A stretch of DNA of 64,000 nt from Collinsella aerofaciens (GTDB lineage Bacteria; Actinomycetota; Coriobacteriia; Coriobacteriales; Coriobacteriaceae). Each line of letters starts with the position of its first letter. Positions within the stretch are counted from its first letter, which is position 1. Under the pieces are notes generated by a model. That model saw only the letters and a list, made by a program, of their open reading frames with translations. It did not search any database and was not told the DNA's origin. The stretch spans positions 2,307,175-2,371,174 of the forward strand of contig NAKE01000001.1 of the NCBI GenBank assembly GCA_008680965.1, written 5' to 3'. The position numbers and the translations under genes are program-made. This document shows, piece by piece, positions 61,082-64,000 of this stretch.

Positions 61082-62164
61082 CTAATACGGCAGAAGCCCC
61101 GCCTTTTCACGCTTCTTTTCCGAGCGATCGAACTCAATGCGATGGGCCTCAAGAAACACCGTATTGGGTCGCCACTGACGCTCATTCGGCTGCCTTAGCG
61201 TCGCACCCGCAAAGGAAGCGTAGCCGGTCTTATCCAGCAGGTACGATCCACACAGCCGATATTCGCCGCAAACAGGCTCAAACGAAATCAGATGAGCATC
61301 GAATAAAGCATGTAAGTCGCGCCGAAGCAGAATGCCGTTGCTGGCAACCTGCGATTTGGGTCCCGAGTAATTCTCGATATGTGCAGCCTCCAGAGCTTCG
61401 CTGACGCCGCAGTCCGACACCGCGCAACGGCCATCATAGGCGGCAACGAGCTGCTTGCGGAACCATTGCTGCCCCAATCGCTCGCGCCTTAACGCATAGC
61501 GGACCTTTTCGTCGTCGGTCGTACCCTGTCCGGCAAACTCAATATCGACGGGCATGTGCTTCAGATAGCTCATGTCGGGCGCAAAACGGGGGTCCGGTCC
61601 GCCTTTATGAACAGGACCGTGCAGAACAAACCATCCGTTTTCGGGCTCGAACCGTTCAACAAACGCAAGGCCGAGCACCTTGTAGCCCACCTCGGTTGCA
61701 AATATGACTCCGACTGGAACGCCACATTCCATGCAGTTGAGCATTTTACGGTTGTAATTCTGGTCTCGAGAACCAACGGCGCCTGGCGCTTGGACCGAAT
61801 ACTTAATGACCCACGTACCATCGTCCAAATAGAGCGGAGGTACATCGGTGTAGAAGCTCTTTTTAGAGTTATGGACCGAAAGCGCAAAGATCTTATTGGG
61901 ATCTTGCTTCACCCGATCCTGGCCCGGCCAGAAGATCCCTGAATCCCGCGTTACGGGAAAGAAGTCCGAGCCAATTCTCAAACGATACTGATACTGAGGG
62001 CTATCTTCCTTGGTGTGGTGCGGAAGGCTGGTCCAAACGCCGCCGCGCTGTTCCTCACCCAGAAACCACTCCCATGCCTCAACGTATTCGGAAGGCACGA
62101 GACTGCAGGCGCGGTCATAGCTTGGTCCATCCATCAACGGAACAGCAAGGTCAATGTCGTTCAT
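61082..62164 (-). CDS. HNH endonuclease
   Basis: A 360-residue protein with a C-terminal HNH domain: CAVSDCGVSEALEAAHIENYSGPKSQVASNGILLRRDLHALFDAHLISF shows the AAHI His, the Asn of NGILL and the His of LHALFD. The N-terminal half is a separate domain (YQYRLRIGSDFFPVTRDSGIFWPGQ, then VSVQ-like strands and MECGVPVGVIF) that looks like a recognition module, as in modification-dependent or type IV-like restriction nucleases. This half is a guess. ATG 62164 is used; a GTG 9 bases upstream is possible. No methylase gene is adjacent. Confidence 0.75.
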   Translation of the reverse strand: MNDIDLAVPLMDGPSYDRACSLVPSEYVEAWEWFLGEEQRGGVWTSLPHHTKEDSPQYQYRLRIGSDFFPVTRDSGIFWPGQDRVKQDPNKIFALSVHNSKKSFYTDVPPLYLDDGTWVIKYSVQAPGAVGSRDQNYNRKMLNCMECGVPVGVIFATEVGYKVLGLAFVERFEPENGWFVLHGPVHKGGPDPRFAPDMSYLKHMPVDIEFAGQGTTDDEKVRYALRRERLGQQWFRKQLVAAYDGRCAVSDCGVSEALEAAHIENYSGPKSQVASNGILLRRDLHALFDAHLISFEPVCGEYRLCGSYLLDKTGYASFAGATLRQPNERQWRPNTVFLEAHRIEFDRSEKKREKAGLLPY

Positions 62165-62316
62165 CGCCAGCACCTACAACCATACGAACGCGAGTCATGC
62201 CCCTCAATAATATGGCCGAGAGTCAATTATTACGAGATCTCATTCCGCGATCGGCACATCGTTGATGCTCTCGGTTTGCCGCTGGCGCGTTTGTACCCCG
62301 CTGCCCCACTTCCCTG

Positions 62317-62322
62317 TATACT
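62317..62322 (+). promoter_or_regulatory. Extended -10 promoter of the frameshifted gene
   Basis: TGTATACT (TATACT at 62317-62322), 58 bases before the ATG at 62380. Confidence 0.4.
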
Positions 62323-62379
62323 GATGTAGCACGTGTTTCATCCGGGCTTGTTGGGCCGGATTGTTCATGGGAGGGTCTT

Positions 62380-62874
62380 ATGGCTGCTTCGAATCCGCCT
62401 AAGGGGAGCGTTTCTTCTTCGTCCATCCAAGCCGGTTACGCGCAAGGCCGTGCGTTTGCCAGCGCGAGGTCGCTTGGCTTGTCACGCAGGCGGCGGGCAG
62501 GCTCGTGGCGACCACTCAGGACGTCAACGCGCCTACGCCGAGCTTTGTGCTGGCAGCGGCGCTGGATTTTGTGCGCCAATTGGAGCTTGCCGCACAGGAT
62601 GCCAGCGGCCACCTCGACTACCAGAATGTTATGGCGCCCGACCTGCAAACGTTCTGCCACATGGCCAAGTTGCCCCGCCGCGCCCAATGCGCTTTCGGAC
62701 GCAGGCTACATGTTTACGCTTTCGGGCGCGGACCTTATCCGCGACATCTATACATACTGCAGCGAGCTCGCCGAGCGCCATGTCTTTGACGCGGCTGAAG
62801 TCAAACCGGGATATGTCATCAAGCTGGTTCTTAGGCTGTTCTTGATGGACGGGTTCGCGGCCATGCCGGCGTAA
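62380..62874 (+). pseudogene. Small protein gene with two compensating frameshifts
   Basis: GGGAGGG lies before the ATG at 62380. The frame starts MAASNPPKGSVSSSSIQAGYAQGRAFAS. After about 62460 the sensible frame is one base shifted (EVAWLVTQAAGRLVATTQDVNAPTPSFVLAAALDFVRQLELAAQDASG to LPRRA), then after about 62690 it returns (NALSDAGYMFTLSGADLIRDIYTYCSELAERHVFDAAEVKPGYVIKLVLRLFLMDGFAAMPA). So one base is missing near 62465 and one extra C lies near 62690. The restored protein of about 165 residues is not recognised. The pattern could be real decay or sequencing errors in GC-rich DNA. Confidence 0.6.
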
Positions 62875-62974
62875 GCCGAGTCTTTAGCATCACCGTCAAC
62901 TGGGCAACAACCGCTTAACCTTAGTGGGCGCCAATCGAGGGTCGATTATTGGGTCGCCTCGTCCGCTAACGCAT

Positions 62975-64000
62975 TTATTCCACGCGCTCCAACAGTCGAT
63001 ACTTGCGGTTGCGGCTCGTCGCCGGCGCCGTGGGCTCAAGCTCGCCTTGAGCAATGAGCGCGTTGACGCGCGACCTAACCTGGGAAATTGTGAGCCCCGT
63101 GCGCTCTGCCAGCTCACGCGTCCCCAGCTCGCCGTAATGTTTGAGTGCCGTCACAATTAAGCCCCCGCCATGATCGACCGGCTCGATCTTTGAACGGTAA
63201 AGTACGACCTTGAACCGATCGAACCCCGGGCAGAACAGGGGCTCGGCGAGACCATGCGCGCGCATGGCATCGATCATCATCGGGATGCCTGAGCCATTGC
63301 CCTCAGCCGGCGAACCTGCACCATCCGGCAGCGGAACAATCGACATCAGTTTCACAAGCGTCGCATTGCGACATCGGGAGCTGCCGTCAAACAGGTTCTC
63401 GCGAGTCTTTCCTCCGTATAGGCCGCCGGGGTTCGTCACTTCGATACGGTCATCAAAGACGTCAACAGCGATCGACTGCCCACAGAACCGGTCTCCGTAT
63501 TCTCGGTGGATTACGGCGTTGGCAATTGCCTCGCGCAGGACCTCCTCGGGAATCTCCAGCGAGTCGACACGCGAGACGCCTTTAATCATCGAGGTTCGTC
63601 GCAAATTCTTGGCGATTGCCGCGACGGCATCCGAGATCATTTCGCCCAACGTTCCCTCGCAGATCGTACGGTCCATGAACCTCAACGACCCCGCCGCGCC
63701 CTTCTGCGTTCCGGCATAGACCGCCACATCGATAAAGAGCTTGGGATAGAACTGCTGGGGATAGGCACCCGCGGCCAGGAGTCCGGCCTTAGTGACATTG
63801 CCCTGGGAGTCGAGGAAATTCAGGCGCTCCAGCTTCGTTTTCTTGTCCGGCGCGCCGCGCATCGCACGAGGTGTCAGTGAGAAAGCACGCTCTATCGTGC
63901 GGTCGACCAGGGCCTCGTCAAAATCGCCTGCGACCGCGCCGGGCACTGCATCGCGATCACTGGGGCTCGTCCGCTCATACGATGACAGGACAGGACCTCG
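62975..64000 (-). CDS. AlbA_2/Schlafen-type ATP-binding regulator (partial)
   Basis: The frame is open to the right window edge, so the N-terminal AlbA_2 domain is largely outside. The visible part has an HATPase_c_4-like region (LREAIANAVIHREYGDRF, RIEVTNPGGLYGG, GNGSGIPMMIDAMRAHGL) and a C-terminal winged helix (ELGTRELAERTGLTISQVRSRVNALI). This arrangement is that of RecG-like/Schlafen AlbA_2 regulators, frequent in accessory DNA and defence-linked patches. No partner gene is visible. Confidence 0.85.
   Translation of the reverse strand, partial: RGPVLSSYERTSPSDRDAVPGAVAGDFDEALVDRTIERAFSLTPRAMRGAPDKKTKLERLNFLDSQGNVTKAGLLAAGAYPQQFYPKLFIDVAVYAGTQKGAAGSLRFMDRTICEGTLGEMISDAVAAIAKNLRRTSMIKGVSRVDSLEIPEEVLREAIANAVIHREYGDRFCGQSIAVDVFDDRIEVTNPGGLYGGKTRENLFDGSSRCRNATLVKLMSIVPLPDGAGSPAEGNGSGIPMMIDAMRAHGLAEPLFCPGFDRFKVVLYRSKIEPVDHGGGLIVTALKHYGELGTRELAERTGLTISQVRSRVNALIAQGELEPTAPATSRNRKYRLLERVE

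Overview
The window looks like chromosomal DNA from a high-GC, gut-type Coriobacteriia, most likely Collinsella or a close relative. This is inferred from GC-rich coding sequence, leaderless-type gene packing with strong Shine-Dalgarno sites, a monoderm-type Flp (Tad) pilus locus with no secretin gene, a nickel ECF transporter and VanRS/PhoBR regulators. No 16S rRNA or other decisive marker is present, so the genus is an inference. Most genes are on the minus strand.

Layout. 1-6.97 kb: the 5' tip of a probable polysaccharide chain-length gene, then phoR-phoB-pstB and a VanRS-like pair on the minus strand, divergent from a DacA-type D,D-carboxypeptidase. 7-12.4 kb: a TM2-domain protein, tRNA-Ser(GCT), an AAA-type ATPase with a wHTH tail and a repeat-rich upstream region, and a large unknown protein. 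12.5-15.3 kb: three identical tRNA-Arg(ACG) genes embedded in 190-bp repeat units, one split by an IS256-family element with an 8-bp target duplication. 15.3-26.4 kb: housekeeping genes (serS, proC, rlmH, SPFH protein, tRNA-Leu, tatD, ksgA, metG, rsmI), a GH5-like protein and tRNA-Phe. 26.4-36.7 kb: a small toxin-antitoxin-like pair and a full Flp/Tad pilus locus (cpaB-like, tadZ, tadA, tadB, tadC, flp pilin, pilin-like and TadE/TadG-like proteins, DUF192). 36.9-43.1 kb: rsgA preceded by two tandem structured RNA/terminator units, a Ca2+-type P-ATPase and pyruvate kinase. 43.3-48.3 kb: a DUF559-like nuclease behind a long inverted repeat, a Zn-dependent phospholipase-like protein, and a nikMQO-type transporter with a perfect NikR-like operator. 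48.3-55.6 kb: pheST with a T-box, an M32 carboxypeptidase and glmM. 55.7-64 kb: a frameshifted DUF4012 gene, an EamA transporter, tRNA-Val(GAC), and a small accessory patch (DUF5710 protein, zinc-ribbon protein, HNH endonuclease, a doubly frameshifted gene and an AlbA_2/Schlafen-type regulator cut by the window end).

The most unusual structure is a family of gene-less, about 190-bp units attached to the 3' ends of tRNA genes. Each unit duplicates the local tRNA 3' tail plus its terminator, and carries an inverted copy of the local tRNA T-arm around a GC-rich palindromic core. The core is shared between the Arg and Leu loci, while the flanks are tRNA-specific.
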